DNA of 64,000 nucleotides from Thermoclostridium sp036562185 (GCA_036562185.1 DATCKN010000022.1:18789-82788), one strand, 5' to 3'; positions 35,906 to 45,470 are shown, counted from the first letter of the stretch. The notes: generated from the sequence alone by a model not told the origin. Numbers and translations are program-made.

Positions 35906-36663
35906 TTTCACCTGATTCAATAAAGAATGATACTGTGTATATTTCCGGAGACGACTTGAAGCACATGGTCCAGGTTCTCAGGTTCAGGACAGGCGATCAT
36001 TTGCTGGTATTTGACGGTACAGGGCTGGAACATGAGATTGAGCTTGTTTCGGTCGATAAAGCAATGGCCGTCGGGAAAATAGTAAAAACCGGTACACCTG
36101 AGACCGAATCGAAGAGGAAGGTCATTCTGTTTCAGGGAATGCCAAAGTCTGATAAAATGGAATGGATAATTCAGAAGACGGTGGAGTTGGGAGTGAGCCA
36201 GATTGTCCCAATGATTACGCGGTATTCCGTAGTCCGGGATATAGACAGAAATATTGACGCAAAACTTGAAAGATGGAACAGGATTTCACGGGAAGCATGC
36301 AAGCAATCGGGCCGTGTTGTTATTCCCGAAGTTAAAAAACCGTTGGAATACAGCAAAGCTATGGACTTGTGGGATGACATGGTTTCAAATGAAACATGCG
36401 GTTCGTCGCTGGCAGTTTTCTGTTATGAAAATGAGGGTAAAAAGTGTTTTAAAGAGTTGCTTAAATGCTATAATATAGACTATATTAAAACCATAGGTAT
36501 TTTTATAGGTCCCGAAGGCGGCTTTGCAGAAGAAGAAATCAAGCTTGCCGGGGATCACGGAATTATTCCTGTCGGATTGGGAAAAAGAATTTTAAGAACC
36601 GAAACCGCTGCTGTTGCAGTTTTATCTATTATAATGTACGAAATGGGAGACTTCGACTTATGA
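35890..36663 (+). CDS. rsmE: 16S rRNA m3U1498 methyltransferase
   Basis: A 257-residue SPOUT-class methyltransferase. It shows an N-terminal PUA-like domain (MRRFLVSPDS) and the knotted SAM-binding region with FIGPEGGF and LGKRILRTETA. It methylates N3 of U1498 in 16S rRNA. The ATG at 35890 gives the family's normal start; an ATG at 35872 adds six residues and is possible. It overlaps prmA by 16 bases and the following receiver gene by 4. Confidence 0.95.
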   Translation: MRRFLVSPDSIKNDTVYISGDDLKHMVQVLRFRTGDHLLVFDGTGLEHEIELVSVDKAMAVGKIVKTGTPETESKRKVILFQGMPKSDKMEWIIQKTVELGVSQIVPMITRYSVVRDIDRNIDAKLERWNRISREACKQSGRVVIPEVKKPLEYSKAMDLWDDMVSNETCGSSLAVFCYENEGKKCFKELLKCYNIDYIKTIGIFIGPEGGFAEEEIKLAGDHGIIPVGLGKRILRTETAAVAVLSIIMYEMGDFDL

Positions 36664-37031
36664 CCAAAATATCCTTTGTTATAGTAGATGATGCCATCTT
36701 TATGAGAACACTGCTTCGTAAAGTTATAGAACAGGTTGAGGGATATACGGTAATTGCTGAAGCTTCTAATGGAATAGAAGCAATAGAAGCTGCGCGGAAA
36801 TATCAACCTGATATAATGACATTGGATATAACTATGCCCGAAATGGACGGAATAGTTGCATTGCCCAAAATTGTGGAAGCAAGTCCGAAAACAAGGGTAA
36901 TCGTTGTTTCGGCAATGGGGCAACAGTCAATGGTTATCGATGCCATAAAAATGGGTGCAAAGGACTTTATTGTGAAGCCGTTTGAAAAGTATAAAGTTTA
37001 TCAGACCATACAAAATGTACTGGCGTTTTAG
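36660..37031 (+). CDS. Stand-alone CheY-like response regulator
   Basis: A 123-residue single receiver domain. Acidic pocket Asp10/Asp11, phosphoacceptor Asp56 (TLDITMP), the Ser of VVSAMG and the Lys of VKPFE are all present, so it should be phosphorylatable. There is no output domain. It may act in chemotaxis or as a phosphotransfer or protein-protein switch. Its ATG overlaps the rsmE stop (ATGA), so it is translated with that operon; no histidine kinase gene is in the window. Confidence 0.92.
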   Translation: MTKISFVIVDDAIFMRTLLRKVIEQVEGYTVIAEASNGIEAIEAARKYQPDIMTLDITMPEMDGIVALPKIVEASPKTRVIVVSAMGQQSMVIDAIKMGAKDFIVKPFEKYKVYQTIQNVLAF

Positions 37032-37092
37032 GCTTATATTGCCCTTCGGCACATTTTTGCGCCCGAGAATGAAAGACTTTGGAGGAAATAAA

Positions 37093-37971
37093 ATGGTTAG
37101 AAGTATGACCGGATACGGTTATTATAAATATCAGGACGAACAGGTTTCGATGGACGTTGAGATAAAAACGGTAAATCACAGGTATTGTGACATATATATA
37201 CGGATGCCAAGACAGTTAAGCTGTTTTGAAGATAAAGTCCGTTCGCTGATTACGAACCGTATCTACAGGGGTAAGGTTGATGTTTTTATCAATTGGGAAA
37301 ACCTTGGCGAAGGGATTAAAAAAGTAATACTTGACAAAAATCTGGCCCTGGAATATTACAGAGCCATGAATACATTAGCTGAAGAATTGCAGCTTCGGGA
37401 TGATATTTCATCTTCATCGCTGGCCAGATTTCCTGAAATCCTCAGAATCGAAAAAAAGGAGGAGACTTCGGAAGAAGTCTGGGCAATTCTGGAACAGGCC
37501 GTAAACGAGGCATTGAATGTCCTGGTTGCAATGAGGGAGGCCGAGGGAGAAAAGCTTAAAATAAGCCTGATCGAAATATGTAAAAACATCGAAAATTACA
37601 GGTTGCAGATAAAAGCACGTGAACCTTTGGTTATTACAGAGTATAAGGAAAAGCTTTCAGCCAGAATACGGGAATTGATGGACAGCGATATTGTGGATGA
37701 AACACGTCTTGCTATGGAGGTTGCGATTTTTGCTGACAAATGCAGTATTAATGAAGAGCTGGTACGTTTAAGAAGCCACCTGGATCAATTCCTTGATATT
37801 TTGGCGATGGATGGGCCAATAGGAAGAAAACTGGATTTCCTGCTTCAGGAAATGAACAGGGAAGTAAATACCATAGGGGCCAAAGCGAATGATTTGGATA
37901 TCACAAAAAATGTAATTGAACTGAAAAGTGAAATTGAAAAAATCAGAGAACAAATACAGAATGTTGAATAA
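37093..37971 (+). CDS. YicC family endoribonuclease-like protein
   Basis: A 292-residue YicC-type protein. It opens MVRSMTGYGYYK, the family hallmark, and ends with the DUF1732 region (GRKLDFLLQEMNREVNTIGAKAND). Family members have been linked to RNA turnover and stationary-phase survival. The ATG at 37093 has GGAGG 7 bases ahead; an upstream in-frame ATG at 36982 lies inside the receiver gene and is not used. It heads the conserved series yicC-remA-gmk-rpoZ. Confidence 0.94.
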   Translation: MVRSMTGYGYYKYQDEQVSMDVEIKTVNHRYCDIYIRMPRQLSCFEDKVRSLITNRIYRGKVDVFINWENLGEGIKKVILDKNLALEYYRAMNTLAEELQLRDDISSSSLARFPEILRIEKKEETSEEVWAILEQAVNEALNVLVAMREAEGEKLKISLIEICKNIENYRLQIKAREPLVITEYKEKLSARIRELMDSDIVDETRLAMEVAIFADKCSINEELVRLRSHLDQFLDILAMDGPIGRKLDFLLQEMNREVNTIGAKANDLDITKNVIELKSEIEKIREQIQNVE

Positions 37972-38005
37972 TGGAAAATAATCCCTTGATATGGAGGAGT
38001 AAGGC

Positions 38006-38293
38006 ATGAAATTAATTAATGTCGGTTTCGGAAATATTGTTGCTGCCAATAGAATTGTTGCAATCGTAAGTCCTGAATCTGCACCTATAAAAAGAATTAT
38101 TCAGGAAGCAAGGGATCGTGGCATGCTGATTGACGCAACATATGGCAGAAGAACCCGTGCTGTAATTGTAACTGACAGTGACCATATCATTCTGTCTGCC
38201 GTTCAGCCCGAAACAGTTGCTCACAGGCTTGGCAGCAAAGATAATGATGCAGTTGCTATTGATGGCGGAGATGAGCAGGAGGTTACCGAATGA
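38006..38293 (+). CDS. remA: Extracellular matrix regulator RemA (DUF370)
   Basis: A 95-residue RemA/YlzA-type DNA-binding protein (LINVGFGNIVAANRIVAI at the start, YGRRTRAVIV in the middle). In Bacillus it activates matrix and osmoprotection operons. ATGGAGGAG lies upstream of the ATG. Its stop overlaps the gmk start by 4 bases. Confidence 0.95.
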   Translation: MKLINVGFGNIVAANRIVAIVSPESAPIKRIIQEARDRGMLIDATYGRRTRAVIVTDSDHIILSAVQPETVAHRLGSKDNDAVAIDGGDEQEVTE

Positions 38294-38886
38294 ATCCGGG
38301 TCTTTTGGTTGTTGTGTCGGGTCCCGCGGGAGTTGGAAAAGGAACTGTTGTTTCCCGGGCACGGGAGCAAAATAAGGATATAGTTTTTTCGGTTTCAGCA
38401 ACTTCACGTTGTCCAAGGCCGGGAGAAATAGATGGCAAAAATTACTTCTTTGTTTCCCGTGAAAGGTTTTTGGAGATGATACGGGAAGGTGCTTTACTGG
38501 AATGGGTTGAGTATTGCGGGAACTATTATGGTACGCCGAAGATGTATGTGGAACAGGAACTGGAAAAGGGCCATGTTGTTCTTCTTGAGATTGAGGTGGA
38601 AGGCGCGCATAATGTAAAGAGACAATATCCCGATTGCATTTCAGTATTTATTACTCCTCCGACCATTGAAGAGTTAAGGAAGCGCATTACAAAACGCGGA
38701 ACCGAGTCTCCTGAAGTTATTGAAAAACGGATGAAACGGGCATTGGAAGAGATGGAGCAACTGGACAGCTATGATTATATAATCAAAAATGAATCTGTGG
38801 AAGACTCTGCAAGGCAATTGCTTGACATCATAGAAAAAGAACGCAACAGAATAAAAAATAATTGTATAAGGAGTGATAATGAGTGA
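38290..38886 (+). CDS. gmk: Guanylate kinase
   Basis: A 198-residue enzyme phosphorylating GMP to GDP. P-loop GPAGVGKGT at residues 11-19 and the GMP-binding SRCPRPGEIDGKNYFF region are present. Translation is coupled to remA (ATGA overlap) and to rpoZ (GTGA overlap). Confidence 0.97.
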   Translation: MNPGLLVVVSGPAGVGKGTVVSRAREQNKDIVFSVSATSRCPRPGEIDGKNYFFVSRERFLEMIREGALLEWVEYCGNYYGTPKMYVEQELEKGHVVLLEIEVEGAHNVKRQYPDCISVFITPPTIEELRKRITKRGTESPEVIEKRMKRALEEMEQLDSYDYIIKNESVEDSARQLLDIIEKERNRIKNNCIRSDNE

Positions 38887-39092
38887 TAAAACCGTCAATA
38901 TCTGAGCTTTTGGAAAAGGTGGAAAACAGGTATATATTAGTCAACGTAACTGCCAAAAGAGCGCGGATGCTTAATGAAGGAGCGCAGCCTTTAACAAAAA
39001 CATTCAGTAAAGATGTTGTTACGGCGGTAAACGAGATAAATGAAGGCAAGATCAGATACAGAAAAAACAGACGCACAAATGATGCTCAATAG
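38883..39092 (+). CDS. rpoZ: RNA polymerase omega subunit
   Basis: A 69-residue omega subunit. It begins with GTG at 38883 inside the gmk stop and has the conserved series LLEKVENRYILVNVTAKRA and a KPLT-like QPLTKTF motif. AAGGAG lies nine bases upstream. It helps assemble the polymerase. It is followed 29 bases on by glyS rather than by coaBC/priA, which are its neighbours in many Firmicutes. Confidence 0.95.
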   Translation: MIKPSISELLEKVENRYILVNVTAKRARMLNEGAQPLTKTFSKDVVTAVNEINEGKIRYRKNRRTNDAQ

Positions 39093-39121
39093 TATTAAAG
39101 ATATTATCGGGAGGAAAAAAT

Positions 39122-40510
39122 ATGGCTTTTGAGAAAACCATGGATAAGATTGTGGCATTATGCAAAAACAGGGGGTTCATTTTTCAAGGCTCGGAGATTT
39201 ATGATGGTTTGGCCAACACTTGGGATTACGGACCTCTGGGAGTGGAATTAAAAAATAATGTAAAGAGAATGTGGTGGAAGAAGTTTATCCAGGAAAATCC
39301 TTACAATGTAGGGCTGGATACAGCAATATTGATGAACCCTATGGTTTGGGTGGCTTCAGGCCATGTCGGCGGATTTTCAGACCCCCTGATTGACTGTCGC
39401 CACTGTAAGGTAAGACACCGTGCCGACAAACTTGTTGAAGACTGGAACAAGGAAAATAATATTGATATGAGAGTGGACGGAATGAGCAATGAAGCTCTCA
39501 CAAAGTACATCGAAGAAAACGGAATAACCTGTCCTAATTGTGGGGTAAAGGACTTTACTCCTATCAGACAATTCAACCTTATGTTCAAAACCTTCCAGGG
39601 TGTTACCGAAGACTCCAAGAATGAAATATATCTGCGCCCCGAAACAGCACAGGGGATATTTGTAAACTTCAAAAATGTTCAACGATCTACAAGAAAAAAG
39701 ATCCCGTTTGGAATAGGGCAAATTGGCAAATCCTTCAGAAATGAAATAACTCCGGGTAATTTCACTTTCCGGACAAGGGAATTCGAGCAGATGGAACTGG
39801 AATTCTTCTGTGAACCCGGCAAGGATATGGAATGGTTTATGTACTGGAAGGAATTTTGCCGCAACTGGTTGCTGTCGTTGAACATGAAGGAAGAAAATAT
39901 AAAGATGAGGGATCACTCAAAAGAAGAGCTTAGCCACTATAGTACTGCAACTACCGATATTGAATTCAAATTCCCGTTCGGCTGGGGTGAATTATGGGGC
40001 ATTGCCAACAGAACCGACTTTGACCTGAAGCAGCATATGCAGTATTCAAAAGAAGATTTAAGCTACTTTGATCCAACAACAAATGAAAAATTTGTGCCAT
40101 ATTGCATAGAGCCATCAGTCGGTGTGGACAGAGTAGCCCTGGCATTCCTGTGTGATGCCTACGACGAAGAAGAAGTAGGCGAGGGGGATGTCCGTACTGT
40201 ATTGCGTTTACATCCGGCACTTGCTCCTGTGAAGATTGCCGTTCTGCCGCTGTCTAAAAAGCTTGGCGAGGAAGCATTTAAGATTTATGAGGATTTAATC
40301 AAATACTACAACTGTGAATATGACGATACCGGAAGCATCGGAAAGAGATACCGCCGCCAGGACGAAATTGGTACTCCTTACTGCATAACTTTTGACTTCG
40401 AATCGGTTGACGATAAGAAAGTTACAATTCGTGAAAGAGATACTATGGAACAGGTAAGAATACCCATTGAAGAGTTAAAGGATTATTTTGCTGATAAATT
40501 TAATTTTTAG
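39122..40510 (+). CDS. glyS: Glycyl-tRNA synthetase (homodimeric type)
   Basis: A 462-residue class II aminoacyl-tRNA synthetase of the alpha-2 type, charging tRNA-Gly. Motif 2 region RPETAQGIFVNFKNV, the FRTREFEQMELEFF strand and motif 3 with PSVGVDRVALAFL are present, followed by the anticodon-binding domain. Cysteine pairs near residues 97 and 140 may form a zinc site. GGGAGG precedes the ATG. No glycine T-box is seen upstream; it appears to be read through from rpoZ. Confidence 0.97.
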   Translation: MAFEKTMDKIVALCKNRGFIFQGSEIYDGLANTWDYGPLGVELKNNVKRMWWKKFIQENPYNVGLDTAILMNPMVWVASGHVGGFSDPLIDCRHCKVRHRADKLVEDWNKENNIDMRVDGMSNEALTKYIEENGITCPNCGVKDFTPIRQFNLMFKTFQGVTEDSKNEIYLRPETAQGIFVNFKNVQRSTRKKIPFGIGQIGKSFRNEITPGNFTFRTREFEQMELEFFCEPGKDMEWFMYWKEFCRNWLLSLNMKEENIKMRDHSKEELSHYSTATTDIEFKFPFGWGELWGIANRTDFDLKQHMQYSKEDLSYFDPTTNEKFVPYCIEPSVGVDRVALAFLCDAYDEEEVGEGDVRTVLRLHPALAPVKIAVLPLSKKLGEEAFKIYEDLIKYYNCEYDDTGSIGKRYRRQDEIGTPYCITFDFESVDDKKVTIRERDTMEQVRIPIEELKDYFADKFNF

Positions 40511-40525
40511 CTGAAGCAGCATATT

Positions 40526-40553
40526 GTCAGGTGGGAATTTTATCCTGCCTGGC
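40526..40553 (+). terminator. Hairpin after glyS
   Basis: GTCAGGTGGGA (40526-40536) pairs with TCCTGCCTGGC (40543-40553) along 11 positions with some G-U pairs. No T-run follows. A plausible but weak terminator. Confidence 0.45.
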
Positions 40554-40795
40554 ATATGTTATTTAAGCATATCCCTGCATAACCTGTCGGAAGGCATAAA
40601 ATACTCTCACTTATTAATTTTATATTTTATAAGTTTACAGTGAAATTTTCTTATGTTATTATTTTTACGTTATAAACCAATTTGGTATTTATAGTTACTA
40701 TAGGAAATGAAAAGGTATAAAGGCCTTAGGCAATAATTACATATGATTCAATGAAAACAGCCATATGGAAGTAGTTTTAGGAGGGAAGAAATTAA

Positions 40796-43420
40796 ATGGC
40801 CAAATATGTGTATTTATTCAGTGAGGGTAATGCCTCAATGAGAAACCTTCTTGGCGGCAAAGGTGCAAATCTTGCAGAAATGACCGGTCTCGGACTTCCG
40901 GTGCCAAGAGGTTTTACAATCACAACAGAAGCATGTACGCGTTTTTATCAGGACGGAAAGATTATTGCAAAAGATATCGAGGATGAAATTTTTGCAACCC
41001 TTTCGAAAACAGAAGAAATAGTGGGAAAGAAATTTGGAGATCCCGAAAATCCGTTTTTAGTTTCAGTGCGTTCGGGTGCGAGAGTATCCATGCCTGGAAT
41101 GATGGACACCATTTTGAATCTCGGGCTGAATGATGAGGTTGTTGAAGGGCTGGCAAAACTTACACAGAATCCGCGTTTTGCATATGACAGTTATAGACGC
41201 TTTATCATGATGTTTTCCGATGTTGTTATGGGAATTGACAGGTTAAAATTCGAAAAACTGATGGACGAGATAAAAGAGCAAAAAGGTGTTACATCAGATA
41301 CCGATCTTGATGCAAATGATTTGAAAAAGCTTACTGAACAGTATAAGGAACTGTATTTGAAAGAGATGGGCGTACCCTTCCCGCAAGATCCGAAAGTTCA
41401 GTTGATGGAAGCAGTAAAAGCCGTATTCCGTTCATGGGAAAATCCAAGAGCGATAGTATACAGAAGGCTGAATGATATCCCTTCAGACTGGGGAACAGCC
41501 GTAAACGTTCAGGAAATGGTATACGGAAATATGGGCAATGATTCGGGTACCGGTGTTGCATTTACAAGAGACCCGTCCACAGGTGAGAAGAAACTCTACG
41601 GAGAATTTTTAATGAATGCCCAGGGCGAGGATGTTGTTGCCGGTATCAGAACACCTCAGCCAATTGAGGTATTGAGAGAAATAAATCCTGATGTATACAA
41701 CCAGTTTGTTGACATAGCAGGCAAGCTCGAATCCCATTACCGTGATATGCAGGATATGGAGTTTACAATAGAACGCGGAAAACTCTTCATGCTCCAGACA
41801 AGAAACGGAAAGAGAACCGCTCAGGCAGCACTGAAAATTGCAGTTGATCTTGTAAATGAGAATATGATAACCAAGGAAGAGGCTTTGCTGAAAGTGGATC
41901 CGAAGCAATTGGATACACTTCTCCATCCTCAGTTCGAACCGAAGGCATTAAAGGCAGCAAAACCGATTGCAAAAGGTCTGGCTGCATCACCGGGTGCTGC
42001 TACAGGTAAGATTTACTTTACAGCAGAAAACGCTACCAAGGCATTTAATGAAGGTGAGAAACAAGTAATTCTGGTCCGTAATGAAACATCACCAGAGGAT
42101 ATTGAAGGAATGCATGTTTCTCAGGGTATTTTGACAGGCCGTGGCGGAATGACTTCCCATGCAGCCGTTGTTGCAAGAGGTATGGGCAGATGCTGTGTTG
42201 TTGGCTGCGGTGAGATTACAATAAACGAAGAGGAAGGATATTTCATAGATAAAAACGGCAAGAGATATAACGAGGGAGACTGGATTTCCCTTGACGGTTC
42301 CACCGGAAATGTATATGGAGAGCAATTGCCAACTGTGGCTCCTGAAATGACAGGATATTTTGAAATCTTAATGAATTGGGCTGACGAAGTCCGGACTCTG
42401 AAGATAAGAACTAATGCCGATACTCCTAAAGACGCAGCACAGGCATTAAAGTTTGGTGCAGAAGGTATTGGATTGTGCCGTACAGAGCATATGTTCTTTG
42501 ACAGCGACAGAATCGGCGCAATGAGAAAAATGATTGTAGCCCGTACAGAGGAGCAGAGAAGAAAGGCCCTGGATAAACTTCTGCCAATGCAGAGAGGCGA
42601 CTTTGAAGAACTGTTCAGAGTAATGAAAGGATATCCTGTAACAATCCGTTTCCTTGATCCTCCGCTGCATGAATTCCTGCCGAAGGAACAGGAAGATATC
42701 GAGGCGATAGCAGCCGAAATGGGTATATCGGCCGCTGAACTGAATGCAGTAATTTCAGAGCTGCATGAATTCAACCCGATGCTGGGTCACAGAGGATGCC
42801 GACTGGCTGTAAGCTATCCTGAAATTGCTGAAATGCAGACAAGAGCAGTTATAGAAGCTGCTATAAATGTAACCAGGGAAGGCCTTAATGTTGTGCCCGA
42901 AATTATGATTCCTCTGGTAGGCGATGTGAAAGAACTGAAATATGTTAAGGATGTTGTTGTAAAGACAGCAGACCGGATTATTAAGGAATCAGGCGTTGAG
43001 CTTAAGTACCTTGTCGGTACAATGATTGAAGTTCCGCGCGCTGCCATCACTGCTCATGAAATAGCAAGCGAAGCTGAATTCTTCTCATTCGGAACGAACG
43101 ATTTAACACAGATGACATTTGGTTTCAGCCGTGATGACGCAGGCAAGTTCCTTGAAGAATATTATAACAAGAAGATTTATGAATTTGATCCGTTTGCAAA
43201 ACTCGACCAGACCGGTGTTGGCGAACTTATAAGAATTGCAGCCGAAAAGGGACGCAAAACCAGGCCAAATATCAAAATGGGTATTTGCGGTGAACATGGC
43301 GGAGATCCTTCTTCAATTGAATTCTGCCATATTGTAGGTCTGCAGTATGTTTCATGCTCGCCGTTCAGAGTGCCGATTGCAAGGCTGGCAGCTGCCCAGG
43401 CAGCAATAAAGAATAAATAG
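40796..43420 (+). CDS. ppdK: Pyruvate, phosphate dikinase
   Basis: An 874-residue enzyme, the same length as the Clostridium symbiosum protein. It interconverts pyruvate, ATP and phosphate with PEP, AMP and pyrophosphate, and in clostridia serves pyrophosphate-linked glycolysis. The phosphohistidine is His455 in GGMTSHAAVVARG. The N-terminal ATP-grasp domain begins YLFSEGNASMRNLLGGKGANLAEMTGLG-type sequence; the C-terminal PEP-binding barrel has GTNDLTQMTFG and CGEHGG. GGAGGG precedes the ATG. A terminator follows, then the group IIC intron. Confidence 0.98.
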   Translation: MAKYVYLFSEGNASMRNLLGGKGANLAEMTGLGLPVPRGFTITTEACTRFYQDGKIIAKDIEDEIFATLSKTEEIVGKKFGDPENPFLVSVRSGARVSMPGMMDTILNLGLNDEVVEGLAKLTQNPRFAYDSYRRFIMMFSDVVMGIDRLKFEKLMDEIKEQKGVTSDTDLDANDLKKLTEQYKELYLKEMGVPFPQDPKVQLMEAVKAVFRSWENPRAIVYRRLNDIPSDWGTAVNVQEMVYGNMGNDSGTGVAFTRDPSTGEKKLYGEFLMNAQGEDVVAGIRTPQPIEVLREINPDVYNQFVDIAGKLESHYRDMQDMEFTIERGKLFMLQTRNGKRTAQAALKIAVDLVNENMITKEEALLKVDPKQLDTLLHPQFEPKALKAAKPIAKGLAASPGAATGKIYFTAENATKAFNEGEKQVILVRNETSPEDIEGMHVSQGILTGRGGMTSHAAVVARGMGRCCVVGCGEITINEEEGYFIDKNGKRYNEGDWISLDGSTGNVYGEQLPTVAPEMTGYFEILMNWADEVRTLKIRTNADTPKDAAQALKFGAEGIGLCRTEHMFFDSDRIGAMRKMIVARTEEQRRKALDKLLPMQRGDFEELFRVMKGYPVTIRFLDPPLHEFLPKEQEDIEAIAAEMGISAAELNAVISELHEFNPMLGHRGCRLAVSYPEIAEMQTRAVIEAAINVTREGLNVVPEIMIPLVGDVKELKYVKDVVVKTADRIIKESGVELKYLVGTMIEVPRAAITAHEIASEAEFFSFGTNDLTQMTFGFSRDDAGKFLEEYYNKKIYEFDPFAKLDQTGVGELIRIAAEKGRKTRPNIKMGICGEHGGDPSSIEFCHIVGLQYVSCSPFRVPIARLAAAQAAIKNK

Positions 43421-43433
43421 ATATATAAAATAT

Positions 43434-43463
43434 AAAAAGGCAGTCCATAGGGGCTGCCTTTTA
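43434..43463 (+). terminator. Intrinsic terminator of ppdK
   Basis: AAAAGGCAGTCC (43435-43446) with GGGCTGCCTTTT (43451-43462), 4-base loop, T-run in the 3' arm. The intron begins four bases after it. Confidence 0.92.
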
Positions 43464-43466
43464 TTA

Positions 43467-45380
43467 GTGCGCGCGGCACGCGCGCGACCTTGACGGTGAA
43501 AGTCCGTTACGGGGGTTGATAGCACCAACCGTTAGCCAAGGGCAAGGGTGTCCATCGTGAGGTGGAATCTGAAGGAAGCCGGAGGCAAAGTCCCGGCCTG
43601 ACGAACAGGAACTGCATATGAGGCATATATAGACCGGATGAGTTTGCTAAACAAAACGAAGTCCAATGCTATCCGAGGTCTATGGTGTAAATGCAGCAGG
43701 TAGATGGGATGAAAGGGCGCGAGCTTACCCGCGGAGGTCTGACAGATAAGCTGAGGAAATGAATTTTGAATCAGCAACCCATGCAGTGATGTATGACTGA
43801 ACTGTCAGAAGTCAGCAGAGGTCATAGTACGCCGGTGGTCATGAACAGCGGCGGAAGGACCGAACAATAGGAGGTTTCTGAATTTTGAAGGACTCGATAA
43901 AATGTGTTGAAAGCAGACAACTTCATAATGAAGGCTACCTGATAAAGTCAAAGGTGGAACCTGAAGGCAAAGCAGGAGTGCGGAGCATTTTAACGGCGTC
44001 AGAAAAAGGAAGAAACGATGACGGTGAATATGCCGGAGGCTTGCTTGAGGAAATACTTGACCGGGACAATATGAACAGAGCATACAAGAGGGTCAAGGCA
44101 AATAAAGGGAGCTATGGAGTAGATAGGTTGACAGTAGATGAACTTCTACAATACCTTAAGCAAAATGGCACTCAACTTAGGCAGGCAATACTGGAAGGGA
44201 AGTACAAACCCGCCCCTGTAAGGAGGGTAGAAATACCGAAACCAGACGGGGGAAAACGAATGCTTGGTATACCTACGGCAGTAGACAGGGTAGTACAACA
44301 GGCAATAGCACAAGTACTAACCCCGATATTCGAACCTAAGTTCTCAGACAACAGTTACGGGTTCAGACCGGGAAGGAGCGCAAAACAGGCGATAGTAAAA
44401 TGCAAGGAGTACATACAATCAGGCTACAACTGGGTTGTTGATATAGACCTTGCAAGATACTTTGATACTGTAAATCATGACAAACTCATGGGACTTCTCG
44501 CAAAAGAGATTGAAGATAAAAGAGTGCTAACACTCATAAGAAAATATCTGCAATCAGGAGTAATGATAAATGGAGTAGTAACAGAGACAGAGGAAGGGTG
44601 TCCACAGGGAGGCCCTTTGAGCCCACTGCTCAGTAATATCATGCTCAACGAGCTGGACAAGGAACTGGAGAAAAGAGGGCGAAGATTCTGCCGATATGCG
44701 GACGACTGTAACATTTACGTTAAAAGCAGGAAAGCAGCAGAACGGGTTATGAAGAGCGTCACTCGATTCCTCGAAGAAGAGTTAAAACTCAAAGTCAACA
44801 GGGATAAGAGTACCGTAGGAAGGCCGTGGAATCTCAAGTTTTTAGGATTCTCATTTTACAGCAGAAAAGGTGAAATCAGAATCCGTGCGCATGATAAACC
44901 AGTCAGAAGATTCATGAATAAGATAAGGGAAATCACGGCAAGAAGTAACGGTAAGAGTATGGCATGGAGAATAGGAAAACTGAACCAGTGTATAATCGGA
45001 TGGGTAAACTACTTTAGTATTGCAGACATGGGAAAAACCGCCCGGAAGATAGACGAGTGGATGCGACGCAGGATAAGGATGTGCTTCTGGAAACAATGGA
45101 AGAAAATCAGAACGAAGTATGATAATCTCGTAAAACTGGGAATAGACAAAAGGAAAGCCTGGGAATTTGCAAACACAAGAAAAGGCTATTGGCGAATAGC
45201 CAACAGCCCCATACTCAGTATGACAATTACCAATGAATACCTTAAGAAGTTAGGTCTTCAAAGCATTTCGGAAAGATATTCACTTGTTCATTAAGTCCTA
45301 TTGAACCGCCGTATACCGAACGGTACGTACGGTGGTGTGAGAGGTCGGTAGGTGAAATAATCACCTACCTCCTACTCGAT
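43467..45380 (+). mobile_element. Group IIC intron with intron-encoded protein
   Basis: A retroelement of about 1914 bases. The 5' end GTGCG at 43467 opens a ribozyme part to about 43880 that closely follows the Oceanobacillus iheyensis group IIC intron as I recall it (for example AAGGGTGTCC, GGAATCTGAAGGAAGC and CATATGAGGC segments). Near the 3' end is domain V (about 45303-45336, ACCGCCGTATACC ... GGTACGTACGGTGG), then a domain VI hairpin GGTAGGTGA/TCACCTACC (45347-45355 with 45361-45369), ending CTACTCGAT at 45380. It lies immediately downstream of the ppdK terminator, the usual target of IIC introns, and so interrupts no gene. All parts look intact, so it may be mobile. Confidence 0.93.
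43885..45294 (+). CDS. ltrA: Group II intron reverse transcriptase/maturase
   Basis: A 469-residue intron-encoded protein. Reverse transcriptase fingers and palm with the catalytic YADD at residues 271-274, then the maturase X domain (GKMAWRIGKLNQCIIGWVNYF region: WRIGKLNQ and GWVNYF). There is no HNH endonuclease domain, typical of class C proteins that use terminator hairpins as targets. TTG start at 43885 with AGGAGG about ten bases upstream. It splices and reverse-transcribes the surrounding intron. Confidence 0.95.
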   Translation: MKDSIKCVESRQLHNEGYLIKSKVEPEGKAGVRSILTASEKGRNDDGEYAGGLLEEILDRDNMNRAYKRVKANKGSYGVDRLTVDELLQYLKQNGTQLRQAILEGKYKPAPVRRVEIPKPDGGKRMLGIPTAVDRVVQQAIAQVLTPIFEPKFSDNSYGFRPGRSAKQAIVKCKEYIQSGYNWVVDIDLARYFDTVNHDKLMGLLAKEIEDKRVLTLIRKYLQSGVMINGVVTETEEGCPQGGPLSPLLSNIMLNELDKELEKRGRRFCRYADDCNIYVKSRKAAERVMKSVTRFLEEELKLKVNRDKSTVGRPWNLKFLGFSFYSRKGEIRIRAHDKPVRRFMNKIREITARSNGKSMAWRIGKLNQCIIGWVNYFSIADMGKTARKIDEWMRRRIRMCFWKQWKKIRTKYDNLVKLGIDKRKAWEFANTRKGYWRIANSPILSMTITNEYLKKLGLQSISERYSLVH

Positions 45381-45418
45381 TAATCCTCAAAAAAGTCGAG
45401 ACGTCAAAATCTGCAACA

Positions 45419-45427
45419 TGGTATAAT
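45419..45427 (+). promoter_or_regulatory. Extended -10 promoter of the AraC-like gene
   Basis: TGGTATAAT with no good -35. Transcription would start at about 45434, within the palindrome at 45432-45447. Confidence 0.55.
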
Positions 45428-45431
45428 ATGG

Positions 45432-45447
45432 ATGCTTCATGAAGCAT
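45432..45447. promoter_or_regulatory. 16-bp palindrome, candidate operator
   Basis: ATGCTTCATGAAGCAT is a perfect palindrome directly at the predicted transcription start of the regulator gene. It is a natural site for a dimeric repressor, perhaps for autoregulation, although AraC proteins usually bind direct repeats. Confidence 0.5.
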
Positions 45448-45470
45448 AGATTTTTAAATCGGAGTGTAAG

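Noticed and set aside
43885..45294. Reverse transcriptase as a retron or diversity-generating element
   Set aside because: The flanking ribozyme domains, the maturase X domain and the position after a terminator identify a group IIC intron; no template/variable repeat was seen.
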